This document shows positions 1 to 7,484 of a stretch of DNA of 21,076 nt, in pieces. The DNA lies in contig CAMHBE010000003.1 of assembly GCA_946183095.1 (NCBI GenBank), positions 1 to 21,076 on the forward strand, read 5' to 3'. This DNA comes from an uncultured Clostridia bacterium (lineage in GTDB: Bacteria; Bacillota; Clostridia; Oscillospirales; Ruminococcaceae). The notes beneath the pieces are model-generated. The model was not told the origin of the DNA. It did no database searches and was given only the letters and a program-made list of their open reading frames with translations. Every line of letters begins with the position of its first letter. The first letter of the stretch is position 1. A program made the position numbers and the translations under genes.

Positions 1-975
1 GCGGAGAAGAACCGTGACGGTGCTATCGGTGAAGCGAATGCGAACCGCGACCAGCGTATCCAGGTAGCGGCAGCGAATGCAAGCGCGATAGACGGTGAAA
101 ACAGTGCGAAGGTAGCGGTTGCACAGTCCGAAGCGACACGTCGTTTCAAAGAGGCGGAGGCAGACGCTAAGGCGGCTAACGATGCCAAGATCGCAATTGC
201 TCAGACAGGCAGAGACGGTGAGATAGGACAGGCTGACGCTCTGCGCGAGCAGCGTGTTCAGGTCGCAGCAGCGAACGCGAAAGCGGTCGAGGGCGAGAAC
301 GCCGCGAAGATAGCTGTAGCGCAGTCCGATGCACAGAGACGCGAGAAGGAAGCGGAAGCCCTCAAGCTTGCAACGGCAGCGGAAGCCGTACAGGCAGCGA
401 AGGCGAAAGAGGAATCCTACGCGGCGCAGAAACTTGCGGAACAGCAGCGTGCCCAGCTCGAAATGGCTACCCAGCAGGCTGATATAATTGTAAAGGCGCA
501 GATAGCGAAGGAACAGGCGCAGATAGAAGCGGAAGCCGAAGCCGAGGTCATCCGCCGCAAGGCAAAGGGCGAAGCGGACGCTATATTTGCGAAAATGGAA
601 GCGCAGGCGAACGGTATGCGCGAGATCCTGCAAAAGCAGGCAGAAGGTATGCGTGAACTCGTAAGCACCGCAGGCAGCGCAGACGACGCAGTAAAACTCA
701 TCATAGCGGACAAAATGGAAGACCTGCTCAAGATACAGGTTGACGCTATCAAGAACATAAAGATAGACAAGGTCACAGTCTGGGACGGCGGCTCAAAAGG
801 TGCAGACGGCAAGAACTCCACCGCCGATTTCATAAGCGGTCTGTTCAAGTCGGTTCCCCCGCTCGGCGAAATGTTCGATCAAGCCGGCATGAAGCTCCCC
901 TCCTACCTCGGAGAGAGCACAGATACTGTGGAGAGCACACAGACTGTCGAGAGCACAGAGACAGATAAGAGCTGA
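1..975 (+). CDS. Flotillin-family (SPFH) protein, C-terminal part; 5' end outside window
   Basis: Frame 1 is open from the first base to the TGA at 973-975 (324 codons seen), so the gene starts to the left of the window and its SPFH domain is not visible. What remains is a long Ala/Glu/Lys/Arg-rich coiled coil full of EAEA and AEAEAEVIRRKAKGEADA-type heptads, then a short globular tail (about residues 215-300), a composition typical of flotillins, which oligomerise on the cytoplasmic face of membranes and organise membrane microdomains. The coiled coil contains an internal duplication of 66 residues (nt 13-210 and from 211), both copies carrying QVAAANA, GEN and AVAQS blocks. The last 15 or so codons (TVESTQTVESTETDKS) lie in an intergenic repeat shared with the convergent gene. 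Family assignment is good; the exact role is unknown. An isolated internal ATG at 463 is not the real start, since the coding frame continues upstream without a break. Confidence 0.85.
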   Translation, partial: AEKNRDGAIGEANANRDQRIQVAAANASAIDGENSAKVAVAQSEATRRFKEAEADAKAANDAKIAIAQTGRDGEIGQADALREQRVQVAAANAKAVEGENAAKIAVAQSDAQRREKEAEALKLATAAEAVQAAKAKEESYAAQKLAEQQRAQLEMATQQADIIVKAQIAKEQAQIEAEAEAEVIRRKAKGEADAIFAKMEAQANGMREILQKQAEGMRELVSTAGSADDAVKLIIADKMEDLLKIQVDAIKNIKIDKVTVWDGGSKGADGKNSTADFISGLFKSVPPLGEMFDQAGMKLPSYLGESTDTVESTQTVESTETDKS

Positions 976-1237
976 CAGATAATGAGAGGACGCTGACGCT
1001 TTAGTGCCCTACGCCATTTGGCACTTGAAAAGCGTGCATCGTGCACGCCTTTTGGTGCCAACGTCAATGCATCCTGCATTGAGGGCGGCGCCACGCTTGG
1101 CGTGGGGGCATAGCACGCCGCCGGAACTCGCGTAGACTTGTAATAAGGCAATATGCGGCGCGCTCCACATCGGGTTTCACAGACAATCAGAATGGTTCTT
1201 CCTACATAACCTCTCTGCTTGCCGAGACTAAAAAATA
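956..1237 (+). repeat. Intergenic repeat element, copy 1 (sense, overlaps flotillin 3' end)
   Basis: This copy matches the reverse complement of 1327-1546. Bases 956-982 are identical to the complement of 1520-1546 (27 of 27), and 1088-1175 match the complement of 1390-1477 at 85 of 88 positions; weaker similarity runs on to the ACTAAAAAATA at about 1228. Between the two blocks copy 1 carries a private 83-nt section (1005-1087) of consecutive hairpins: AGTGCC/GGCACT (1003-1025), GCGTGCA-TCG-TGCACGC (1032-1048), TCAATGCA-TCC-TGCATTGA (1064-1082), followed by the shared CCACGC-TTG-GCGTGG (1091-1105). It contains no credible gene. Together with copy 2 and the terminator it fills the 551-nt gap between the convergent genes. 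I do not recognise it as a named element. Confidence 0.85.
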
Positions 1238-1266
1238 CACATTTGTGTTGAGCAAACTATAAACAA

Positions 1267-1313
1267 CAAATACTCCCGAACACGGTTGTGAACGGGAGTT
1301 TGTTTTATTTTTG
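1267..1313. terminator. Probable bidirectional terminator between convergent genes
   Basis: The stem ACTCCCG (1272-1278) pairs with CGGGAGT (1293-1299) over a 14-nt loop. It is followed on the plus strand by TTGTTTTATTTTT and preceded by AAACAACAAAT, which reads as a T-rich tail on the minus strand. It sits in the centre of the inverted repeat and suits termination of both the flotillin gene and the GHKL-ATPase gene. Confidence 0.75.
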
Positions 1314-1326
1314 CACTTTTTTGACC

Positions 1327-1546
1327 TTATTTTTTAGTCAAGGAGAGCAGATAGGTGATGTAGGAAGCATCTTTCTGCCTGTCTGCTGTACCCGATGTGG
1401 AGCGCGCCGCATATTGCTTTATTGCAAGTCTACGCAAGTTCCGGCGGCGTGCTATGCCCCCACGCCAAGCGTGGCGCCCGCCGCGGAGGCGAAAATCTAA
1501 AGCGTCAGCGTTCTCTCGGTTATCTGTCAGCTCTTATCTGTCTCTG
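1327..1546 (-). repeat. Intergenic repeat element, copy 2 (minus strand, overlaps GHKL-ATPase gene 3' end)
   Basis: This is the inverted partner of copy 1. Read on the minus strand it begins inside the last codons of the GHKL-ATPase gene, passes its TGA, then shows the head GAGAGAACGCTGACGCTTTAG, a CGCC..CGCGGCGGGCG block (about 1478-1496), the CCACGC-TTG-GCGTGG hairpin, the CGCCGCCGGAACT block and a GCGGCGCGCTC tail. It lacks the 83-nt multi-hairpin section of copy 1 and has a 19-nt block there instead. Short open frames here are spurious. Confidence 0.85.
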
Positions 1547-4500
1547 CGCTCTTCTCCACAGTCTCTGCGGGTCTTAGATTATCTTCGACCCACTTAGCGG
1601 CGAGGAGCGGGGAGATGATGATGTCGAGCTCGCTCTTGCCGGAGTCGAACATTACTTCGCCGGGAGCGTTGGTGTTGCCGCCGAGCACATCATTCGTGTA
1701 CTGCGACCTGTAGGTGATATGGCAGAACAGGAATTCGGGCGGGATAAGATCTGCTGTCTGTATCTCATGCAGCCAGCGTATCGGTGACATACCGCCGATG
1801 CTCACATTAGTTATCAGCCAGCCGCCGGAAACAGCGTTGTCGTTCGCGCACAGATAAAGCGAAAATCTGAACGTTTCTTCGCTGTCCTCCGTGAGAACTT
1901 CTACCTCGAAATCCTTCAGATCAAAGCAGTTTATCGCCCTCGACTCGAAACCGCATATCGGGCAGCATCCACCATAACCGAACAGCTTTCCGTTGACATC
2001 TTTCGCAAAATAGTTGCGGTAATTGCGGCTCTCGCGGAACTTCACAAACGCACTGCACTGCGCCCGCAGATACTTGAATTCGTCCTTCGTTATCGTCGGC
2101 AGCGCCTTCAGATAATACGGCACCTGATCGGGAATGACCTTGTTCGGCTCCTCCGCTGTCAGGTAATGCTTGCTGAGCAGCTGGTCGCACTTGCCCGTGA
2201 TGACATATTCAGCCACATCCGCAAAGTCGGGTTTCGTGTAATCGGCACGCAGCGCGATATACTTTACCGCCTTGTCACGCATATCCTGCGTGATCTCCTC
2301 GCCAATCTCCACAATTTTCACTATCTTGCCGGCTTCGTCCACCAGCGCGACTCTGTCCGTTTTAAGATCGCAGATATAGAGCATTTCCGCTCTCTTCGCT
2401 ATGACCTCGGCAGTCAGTGTCTCGCTGCCGAACATCTTCGTCAGCAGTGCGGGGTCGAACGAATAACGGCTCTTGGTGTGCTCAAAATCGAACGTTCTGC
2501 CGTTGAGCATACCGCACTTTATCAGCATTCCCATATCGCCGATAAGATCTACAAGATCGGCGTTGGAAACATTCGGCGGTATCATGAACTGCTTGTTGTA
2601 TGCACAGAAACGATAACGCTTGTTGATATCGAGCTGCAGCGTGATCTTGCCGCCCTGCTCCTTTATCTCCTTTAAGAACGTCATCGTGTCCTTGCCCTGC
2701 GTGAACGAGTTTATGAGCATCGACACAACTTCGTTGTAGTTCTGGTGCGTGTCGAAACGATGCTGACGCTTCTGTATCGCACGCATAGCGTTGTCAAGAT
2801 TCTGTATGTCCATTTTGGACACTTCATAGCGCTGCTGCTCGTCACCGTGCGAGATATAGAACTGATAGTACTTCATTACTATCTTGTAATCTTCGCGGTA
2901 GATCTCGTCATACATCGCAAGGAGCTTTTCAAGTTCCTCATCGTTGTGGACGATGTTGTCCTTCATGAATTCTCCCGCCATTTTCTCCGCGACGGACGTG
3001 AACCCATAGTACAGCATATTGTCCGAACGGTTCGGCGATGCCTTCGAGTCAACATAGAACGTGCTGCCGCCGTGCAGGAACTCATACAGATACTCTCTGC
3101 CCGTGGCGGAGCTGTCCTCGTTCTCCCACTCGTAACCGACATAGATTATGCGGTCGTCGAGGTCGGAGAGCTTATCGCGCATATCTTTCAGCGCATCCTT
3201 GACATACTTGTCATACGCTGTGCCGTTGACGTGTTCGACCTGCGGGACGTGCTCCGCAAGGCTCAGATATCCGCGCTCTTTCAGCGTTTCGTAATCCGTC
3301 GGCTGTGTCTCGCCGGGATAGATGAGGGAGATGCTGTTCTGGAATTTCGGCTTTATCTCCTTGCCGAATTTGCTGGTCTTTATGAAATTCTTGAAAAATT
3401 CAAAAGCGTAGGATTTCGGATAGAAGAAATAACGGTTCTTCGCGTTCTGCACGGGCTGCATATCAAGCACAAAATACTGCTTGTAAGCCTCCACCATTTT
3501 CTGCAGGTCGCTCTGCAGGTGCTTCGTGACCTCGTTCTCGCTGTCGTGCCGGATACCCGTTCTGTGAGGCGTGATATACTTGTTCGGAACGCTGATAAAG
3601 AACGCGGAGAGGTGCTCATTGATGAACGCCTCGTTGTTCTCCTTGTACAGACCGGTAAGCTCGTATGTGGAGAAGTAGTTGTATTTCTGCACCAGCAGCT
3701 TTACTATCTCGGCGCGCTTGCCGCTCGCTACAGCGTATGGTATCAGATAAGAATAGCCCTCGGATTCGTAGCAGAGGAAGTCGATGATGCTCTTGCCGTT
3801 TTGCAGGAAGCGTATCATCGGGTTAGCGTCGCCCTCCTTCTGGTACTGCATGATCTTATAGACCGTCTTCATCTGCTTATCGACCATTACGGCGATATTG
3901 AAAGTACGGTCGGGGGATTCTTCGAGCTTGCGCGCGTCCCGGATATCGAGCACCTTTTTCCTGTTGAACGCGAAGCACAATTCCATGAGGTTCATGTAAT
4001 TGCCCTTCTTGTCGGTGAGGGTGAGGAAGTTATCCATGATCTCGTTGAAATCGTCACCGCGCACCTTGAAAACGATCTCCGTCCCCATGAACTGCGAACC
4101 GAAAAGGTCGAGTTCGAGTATCTTGAGCGTACCGTTATCGTTCTTTATCTTGAAGCTGAAATTGTTGGATTTGAGCGAGAGCCACTCAACGTTGAGGAAC
4201 ACGCTCTTTGCACCGACACCGAAACGGCCTTCACGGGTCTTGGACGCGTCCACCTCGCTGCGTCCGAAGCTGAGGTAGTAGAGTATCTGTTCCATGGTGA
4301 AGCCCACCTCGTTGTAGGTAAGGCTTACCTGATGCTGTGCGGTGCTGAAATTCATGATGACTTTGACATCCTTCGTCTCGTAGGAGCAGCCGAAGGTGTT
4401 CTGCAGCAGCTCACGAAGGATGCTCTCTTTCGGGTAATCATTGATGCTCAGCAGAGTATTGAATACCGTTCTGCCCTGGAATGCCTCGTTGAAGTAATCC

Positions 4501-4670
4501 ATGAGCGGGGCGCTGTCGGAGCTTCCCGTGAACAGTACGGTCTGCACCTTTTTGAGTGCGGCTTCACGCGCTTCGTTATCGCCTTCGCCGTGCGCGACAT
4601 AGAAATCGCCTATGTGCTTTTTAAGTTCGGCAGCTATGCGTTCGCGCTCTTTGGTATCTTCATAAGCCAT
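1527..4670 (-). CDS. Large protein with N-terminal sacsin/NOV-like GHKL ATPase domain and C-terminal Cys cluster
   Basis: 1047 residues. The N-terminal third carries Hsp90-like (GHKL) signatures: the N-box ILRELLQN (84-91, with E87 and N91), an NEVGF box (120-124) in place of the usual DxGxG, a serine-containing lid LSFGRSEVDASKTREG (133-148) and GRFGVGAKSVF (149-159). The Asn-type second motif followed by a G.S.K lid and GxFGVGxKSVF resembles sacsin and plant NO VEIN-type ATPases rather than MutL, gyrase or histidine kinases. The middle is long and unrecognised. Near residues 902-907 a CCPICG motif, with further Cys at about 914 and 941, suggests a zinc ribbon. The start is supported by a GAGGGGG ribosome site and lies 1 nt after the stop of the SNF2-like gene, so translation is probably coupled. 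The last codons (AETVEKSAETDKS) come from the repeat. The function is unknown; the pair could act on nucleic acids or protein complexes, possibly in defence. A 652-codon open frame on the other strand is a shadow. Confidence 0.8.
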   Translation of the reverse strand: MAYEDTKERERIAAELKKHIGDFYVAHGEGDNEAREAALKKVQTVLFTGSSDSAPLMDYFNEAFQGRTVFNTLLSINDYPKESILRELLQNTFGCSYETKDVKVIMNFSTAQHQVSLTYNEVGFTMEQILYYLSFGRSEVDASKTREGRFGVGAKSVFLNVEWLSLKSNNFSFKIKNDNGTLKILELDLFGSQFMGTEIVFKVRGDDFNEIMDNFLTLTDKKGNYMNLMELCFAFNRKKVLDIRDARKLEESPDRTFNIAVMVDKQMKTVYKIMQYQKEGDANPMIRFLQNGKSIIDFLCYESEGYSYLIPYAVASGKRAEIVKLLVQKYNYFSTYELTGLYKENNEAFINEHLSAFFISVPNKYITPHRTGIRHDSENEVTKHLQSDLQKMVEAYKQYFVLDMQPVQNAKNRYFFYPKSYAFEFFKNFIKTSKFGKEIKPKFQNSISLIYPGETQPTDYETLKERGYLSLAEHVPQVEHVNGTAYDKYVKDALKDMRDKLSDLDDRIIYVGYEWENEDSSATGREYLYEFLHGGSTFYVDSKASPNRSDNMLYYGFTSVAEKMAGEFMKDNIVHNDEELEKLLAMYDEIYREDYKIVMKYYQFYISHGDEQQRYEVSKMDIQNLDNAMRAIQKRQHRFDTHQNYNEVVSMLINSFTQGKDTMTFLKEIKEQGGKITLQLDINKRYRFCAYNKQFMIPPNVSNADLVDLIGDMGMLIKCGMLNGRTFDFEHTKSRYSFDPALLTKMFGSETLTAEVIAKRAEMLYICDLKTDRVALVDEAGKIVKIVEIGEEITQDMRDKAVKYIALRADYTKPDFADVAEYVITGKCDQLLSKHYLTAEEPNKVIPDQVPYYLKALPTITKDEFKYLRAQCSAFVKFRESRNYRNYFAKDVNGKLFGYGGCCPICGFESRAINCFDLKDFEVEVLTEDSEETFRFSLYLCANDNAVSGGWLITNVSIGGMSPIRWLHEIQTADLIPPEFLFCHITYRSQYTNDVLGGNTNAPGEVMFDSGKSELDIIISPLLAAKWVEDNLRPAETVEKSAETDKS

Positions 4671-4671
4671 G

Positions 4672-6642
4672 TCAGATCACCCCCTCGTTGTATGCTTTTA
4701 TGAACTCGGCGTAGGAACCGCCTATACCGAGGTTTTTATGCCAGTAGATCCAGATATTGTACAGCACGGCGGGTTTCATGGCATCCGGGATAGCGTTTAC
4801 GGCATCCTTGATGTACACGAAATCGTTCTTGCCGTTCACCGCTTCTTTGAGCTCCTTCTTCGCGTTGTTCAGACCGAGGTTGAACGGGTTTCCGTCGAGA
4901 TACCCCGCGAACTGTTTGAATTCGTCATTTCTTGCGGTATTATGCGGTATGGTCTTTATTGCCATATCCTTGTCGAAGTATGAGTAGCCGGAACGTATCT
5001 GCTCCACCTTTTTGGTGATAGCCGTGAGCATCGCCGACTTGTCTATCTCCTTATCTTTTATGAGATCCGAAACGCCGAGAGCCTTTGCGAGAGTTTCGAG
5101 CTTGCGCTGTGAATACTCGTGTGTTCTCGCGGCGGTGGTGATATTTCTCGCGGCGGGGATATTGTAGTCCTGACGGAAGCGGGAGATGATGTCGAAGCTC
5201 GAACCTACCGCGCCGGTATAGTCCGCAACATACTTGATGTCCGCTATCATCTCCGCGAGCATGACTTCGATACCGGGTACGGCGAACAGTATATTGTCCG
5301 AGGGGACGTTCATCCTGAACGCCTTGTAGAGATTGCCGGCAAGCGCTCTGCCGAGGACGCGGCTGTCGAACAGTCCGTTATCGTCGAGGAACACGATGAA
5401 TTCGGGTCTTCCCTGCTTCGGAGAGAAGCCTCTGCGCATATAGCGCTGCTGTAGCTCAACGGGGCTGTCGGGGAGCTCGTAGTTTATTATATGTGTTATG
5501 GGCGTGAAGATACCGATATTCTCGCTGAGCTTGTCACCCGCGAGAACTACTCTTATGCGTCTTGCGTTCTCCGTTTCATACCACTGTTTGAGCTGTCTTA
5601 CGTCGAAGCGCGTCTTTTCGAGGTAGAAGATGCTGGATGTCTTTTCGTAATATATCGAAGAGAGCACCTTTTCGATATAGTCAACGGTAGCTTCGGACTT
5701 GAAGTACACGATAGCGGTCTTGTCGTCAGAATTCATGATGCCGTCTATGATATCGAGGAACTTTTCGAGCTTCTTATCCTTGTTTTTGAGAGTTTCGGCA
5801 TCGGAGCGCGTGAAGTTCGGCTTCTGGTAGATGCTCCTCTCGGGAAGATTGTACTCCTCAAAGATATTGCCGCCGTGGGAATAACGGCTTCCCGCCTGCT
5901 CCTCGATATGGAGGTTCTGGGGGATATCAGACTCGGGGAAAGAGTAGTTCACGACGGTGAGCGAGCCGCCTTCCGTTTCCTCTTTCGGATAGTTCACGAA
6001 GGGGGAACCCATGGTGAACTGCATCACAGTCTCGTCTATATTGTAATCATCGACGGTCTTTGACTTTGCGTCGTCGCTGAGCAGCGATTTTACTATATCG
6101 CGCAGTCCTTCCGGAGCCGATGTATATTCCGAAGGATAGGGCGCGAAAAGGAGCAGCTTCTCGGTCTTCATGCCGAAGTTATCGGTGTAAAGCGTGGGGA
6201 TTATGCCGTCGGGGGAACCCGCAGCGTCTATTATGACAAGATCCCACAGTATGCCGCTGTTCCTGATAGGCGCAAAAGCGGAGCCTTCGCCTTCCGCGAG
6301 CACGGATTCATCGAGCAGCATAAGGTTTGAAGTCTCGGGGCTGAAAAATGTTACCGCATCATGTGCGGGATTTACGAACTTGAATTCCAGACCTATGCCC
6401 TTGAGCAGGCACAGATACCAGCTCTCCTTGCTGCCGAGCGGGCAGATTATAAGGATATTCGGTTCTTCTTTCTTGTTGGCAGTGTCAAGTATGCACAGCT
6501 GTGCCTTATCGGCTTTTCCCTCGCCGTAACCGCTCATATCTATGCAGTACCCGAACTTTTCAAGCTTTTCGGGGATGCTGAAATAGAACGGGTTGTGTTC
6601 AAGATTGCCGGATGTGATCCATTTTAAATCGTTAGCGTTCAT
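4672..6642 (-). CDS. SNF2-like helicase-fold protein with degenerate ATPase motifs
   Basis: 656 residues from the ATG at 6642, chosen because GGAAAGGGTGG lies just upstream; an ATG at 6684 would put this ribosome site inside the gene and coincide with the likely transcription start. The second RecA-like lobe is recognisable: motif IV-like KTAIVYFKSEATVDYI (308-323), motif V-like GDKLSENIGI (369-378), and HIINYELPDSPVELQQR then YMRRGF (384-406), matching the SNF2/RapA pattern in which Q-R-x-x-R carries the arginine fingers (Q399, R400, R403). The first lobe is weak: GYGEGKAD (38-45) where GxGKT is expected, so K43 is kept but the Thr is Ala; NILIICPLGSKESW (62-75) resembles motif Ia; VIIDAAG (136-142) replaces DEAH, losing the catalytic Glu. 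ATP hydrolysis may be impaired. Its own promoter precedes it and the GHKL gene follows directly, so the two form an operon and probably a complex. I cannot assign a pathway. Confidence 0.75.
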   Translation of the reverse strand: MNANDLKWITSGNLEHNPFYFSIPEKLEKFGYCIDMSGYGEGKADKAQLCILDTANKKEEPNILIICPLGSKESWYLCLLKGIGLEFKFVNPAHDAVTFFSPETSNLMLLDESVLAEGEGSAFAPIRNSGILWDLVIIDAAGSPDGIIPTLYTDNFGMKTEKLLLFAPYPSEYTSAPEGLRDIVKSLLSDDAKSKTVDDYNIDETVMQFTMGSPFVNYPKEETEGGSLTVVNYSFPESDIPQNLHIEEQAGSRYSHGGNIFEEYNLPERSIYQKPNFTRSDAETLKNKDKKLEKFLDIIDGIMNSDDKTAIVYFKSEATVDYIEKVLSSIYYEKTSSIFYLEKTRFDVRQLKQWYETENARRIRVVLAGDKLSENIGIFTPITHIINYELPDSPVELQQRYMRRGFSPKQGRPEFIVFLDDNGLFDSRVLGRALAGNLYKAFRMNVPSDNILFAVPGIEVMLAEMIADIKYVADYTGAVGSSFDIISRFRQDYNIPAARNITTAARTHEYSQRKLETLAKALGVSDLIKDKEIDKSAMLTAITKKVEQIRSGYSYFDKDMAIKTIPHNTARNDEFKQFAGYLDGNPFNLGLNNAKKELKEAVNGKNDFVYIKDAVNAIPDAMKPAVLYNIWIYWHKNLGIGGSYAEFIKAYNEGVI

Positions 6643-6689
6643 GCGACCACCCTTTCCAATGGGTATATACCTATAATGTCTCAAAGTAC

Positions 6690-6718
6690 ATTATACCGCT
6701 TTTTAACGTTTATTGCAA
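6690..6718 (-). promoter_or_regulatory. Promoter of the SNF2-like/GHKL operon
   Basis: On the minus strand TTGCAA (6718-6713), a 17-nt spacer and a perfect TATAAT (6695-6690). The predicted transcription start is near 6683, giving a leader of about 40 nt to the ATG at 6642. Confidence 0.75.
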
Positions 6719-6751
6719 CTGTTTTTTCTGTCAAAAATCAAAATTCACGAT

Positions 6752-6783
6752 TTGAACAAATTTTAACAGGATTTTTTGTTCAA
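6752..6783. promoter_or_regulatory. Inverted repeat upstream of the operon promoter
   Basis: TTGAACAA (6752-6759) and TTGTTCAA (6776-6783) are perfect 8-bp arms separated by 16 nt in an AT-rich stretch about 35 bp upstream of the -35 box. It could be an operator or only AT-rich chance symmetry. The rest of 6720-6880 shows no gene. Confidence 0.3.
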
Positions 6784-6881
6784 CAGGTCACATTTGGCAC
6801 AGGCGGAAGATACATTTTTTTGCAACTTGTGCAAAAGCTGTTTACAAAAGCGGAAAATGTCACCAAAGTGTAACCGCGCGG

Positions 6882-6920
6882 CAAGAAAAATTCCCGGAAA
6901 CGTAACTGTTTCCGGGAATT
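6882..6920 (-). terminator. Rho-independent terminator of mscL
   Basis: A perfect 13-bp stem, AATTCCCGGAAAC (6889-6901) with GTTTCCGGGAATT (6908-6920), loop GTAACT. On the minus strand it is followed by TTTTTCTTGC. It lies 15 nt beyond the mscL stop and separates mscL from the SNF2-like operon. Confidence 0.9.
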
Positions 6921-6935
6921 GCGGAATGTGATCTG

Positions 6936-7448
6936 TTACTTTTTCTGTTTTGCTTCGGGAGCCTTGCCGCCGTTCTGAGCCGCGAGCAGATCGCGTATCT
7001 CGGTGAGCAGCACTTCTTCCTTTGAAGGCTCGGGAGCGGGAGCAGCGGCAGCTTCTTCCTCTTCCTTCTTCTTGCCGAGGGACATGAGCTTGTTGATGCC
7101 CTTCATCAGCAGGAATATGATGAGCGCCATGATGAGAAAATTGATGATCGTGGTGAGGAAATGACCGTAATCGAGGGACAGTGCCTTGATCTGTTCCGCG
7201 TCAAGTCCCTCGTAGTTCACCCACGGAAGTCTGATAGAACCCGCGATCTCCGCACCGCCTATCGAAGCGATAAGAGGGTTGATGAAGTCGCCCGTGAGTG
7301 CGGTAACGATACCTGAGAACGCTCCGCCTATCAGTACGCCGACTGCCATATCCATTACGTTTCCTTTAAGGGCGAACTCCTTGAATTCCTTCATAAAGCC
7401 CTTGCCTTTTTCTGCAGCCTTAGAGGCTGTTTTTTTTGCGTCTGCCAT
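6936..7448 (-). CDS. mscL: Large-conductance mechanosensitive channel MscL
   Basis: 170 residues. MscL is a homopentameric inner-membrane channel that opens under membrane tension and releases solutes on hypo-osmotic shock. The diagnostic first segment is present: FKEFALKGNVMDMAVGVLIG (residues 22-41), then a periplasmic loop and a second membrane helix (about 97-116, FLTTIINFLIMALIIFLLMKG), a charged KKKEEEE hinge and the usual C-terminal bundle helix (EEVLLTEIRDLLAAQ). It is longer than the usual 130-150 residues because of an 18-residue Lys/Ala-rich N-terminal extension and an Ala/Pro-rich linker before the last helix. The longer start at 7448 is kept because GGAAGGAAG precedes it, whereas the internal Met19 lacks a good ribosome site. 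It follows the SGNH-hydrolase gene on the same strand with about 60 nt between and may be cotranscribed. Confidence 0.96.
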   Translation of the reverse strand: MADAKKTASKAAEKGKGFMKEFKEFALKGNVMDMAVGVLIGGAFSGIVTALTGDFINPLIASIGGAEIAGSIRLPWVNYEGLDAEQIKALSLDYGHFLTTIINFLIMALIIFLLMKGINKLMSLGKKKEEEEAAAAPAPEPSKEEVLLTEIRDLLAAQNGGKAPEAKQKK

Positions 7449-7484
7449 TTTATTTCTTCCTTCCTTAATATGTAATTTTATTGC

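Noticed and set aside
903..1597. Several short open frames (82, 70, 60, 66 codons) around the intergenic repeats
   Set aside because: They lie within the repeat elements, mirror each other through the inverted repeat and encode low-complexity Arg/Ala/Pro sequence. They are by-products of the GC-rich element.
2745..4703. 652-codon open frame on the plus strand opposite the GHKL-ATPase gene
   Set aside because: It is a codon-bias shadow: the minus-strand frame has clear GHKL motifs and a ribosome site, while this one is rich in Leu/Val/His runs with no recognisable domain or start signal.
6684..6684. Upstream start codon giving a 670-residue SNF2-like protein
   Set aside because: It coincides with the predicted transcription start and lacks a ribosome site; the ATG at 6642 follows GGAAAGGGTGG.
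7394..7394. Internal Met19 as the start of mscL
   Set aside because: It would give a more usual N-terminus, but no good ribosome site precedes it, while GGAAGGAAG precedes the longer start.
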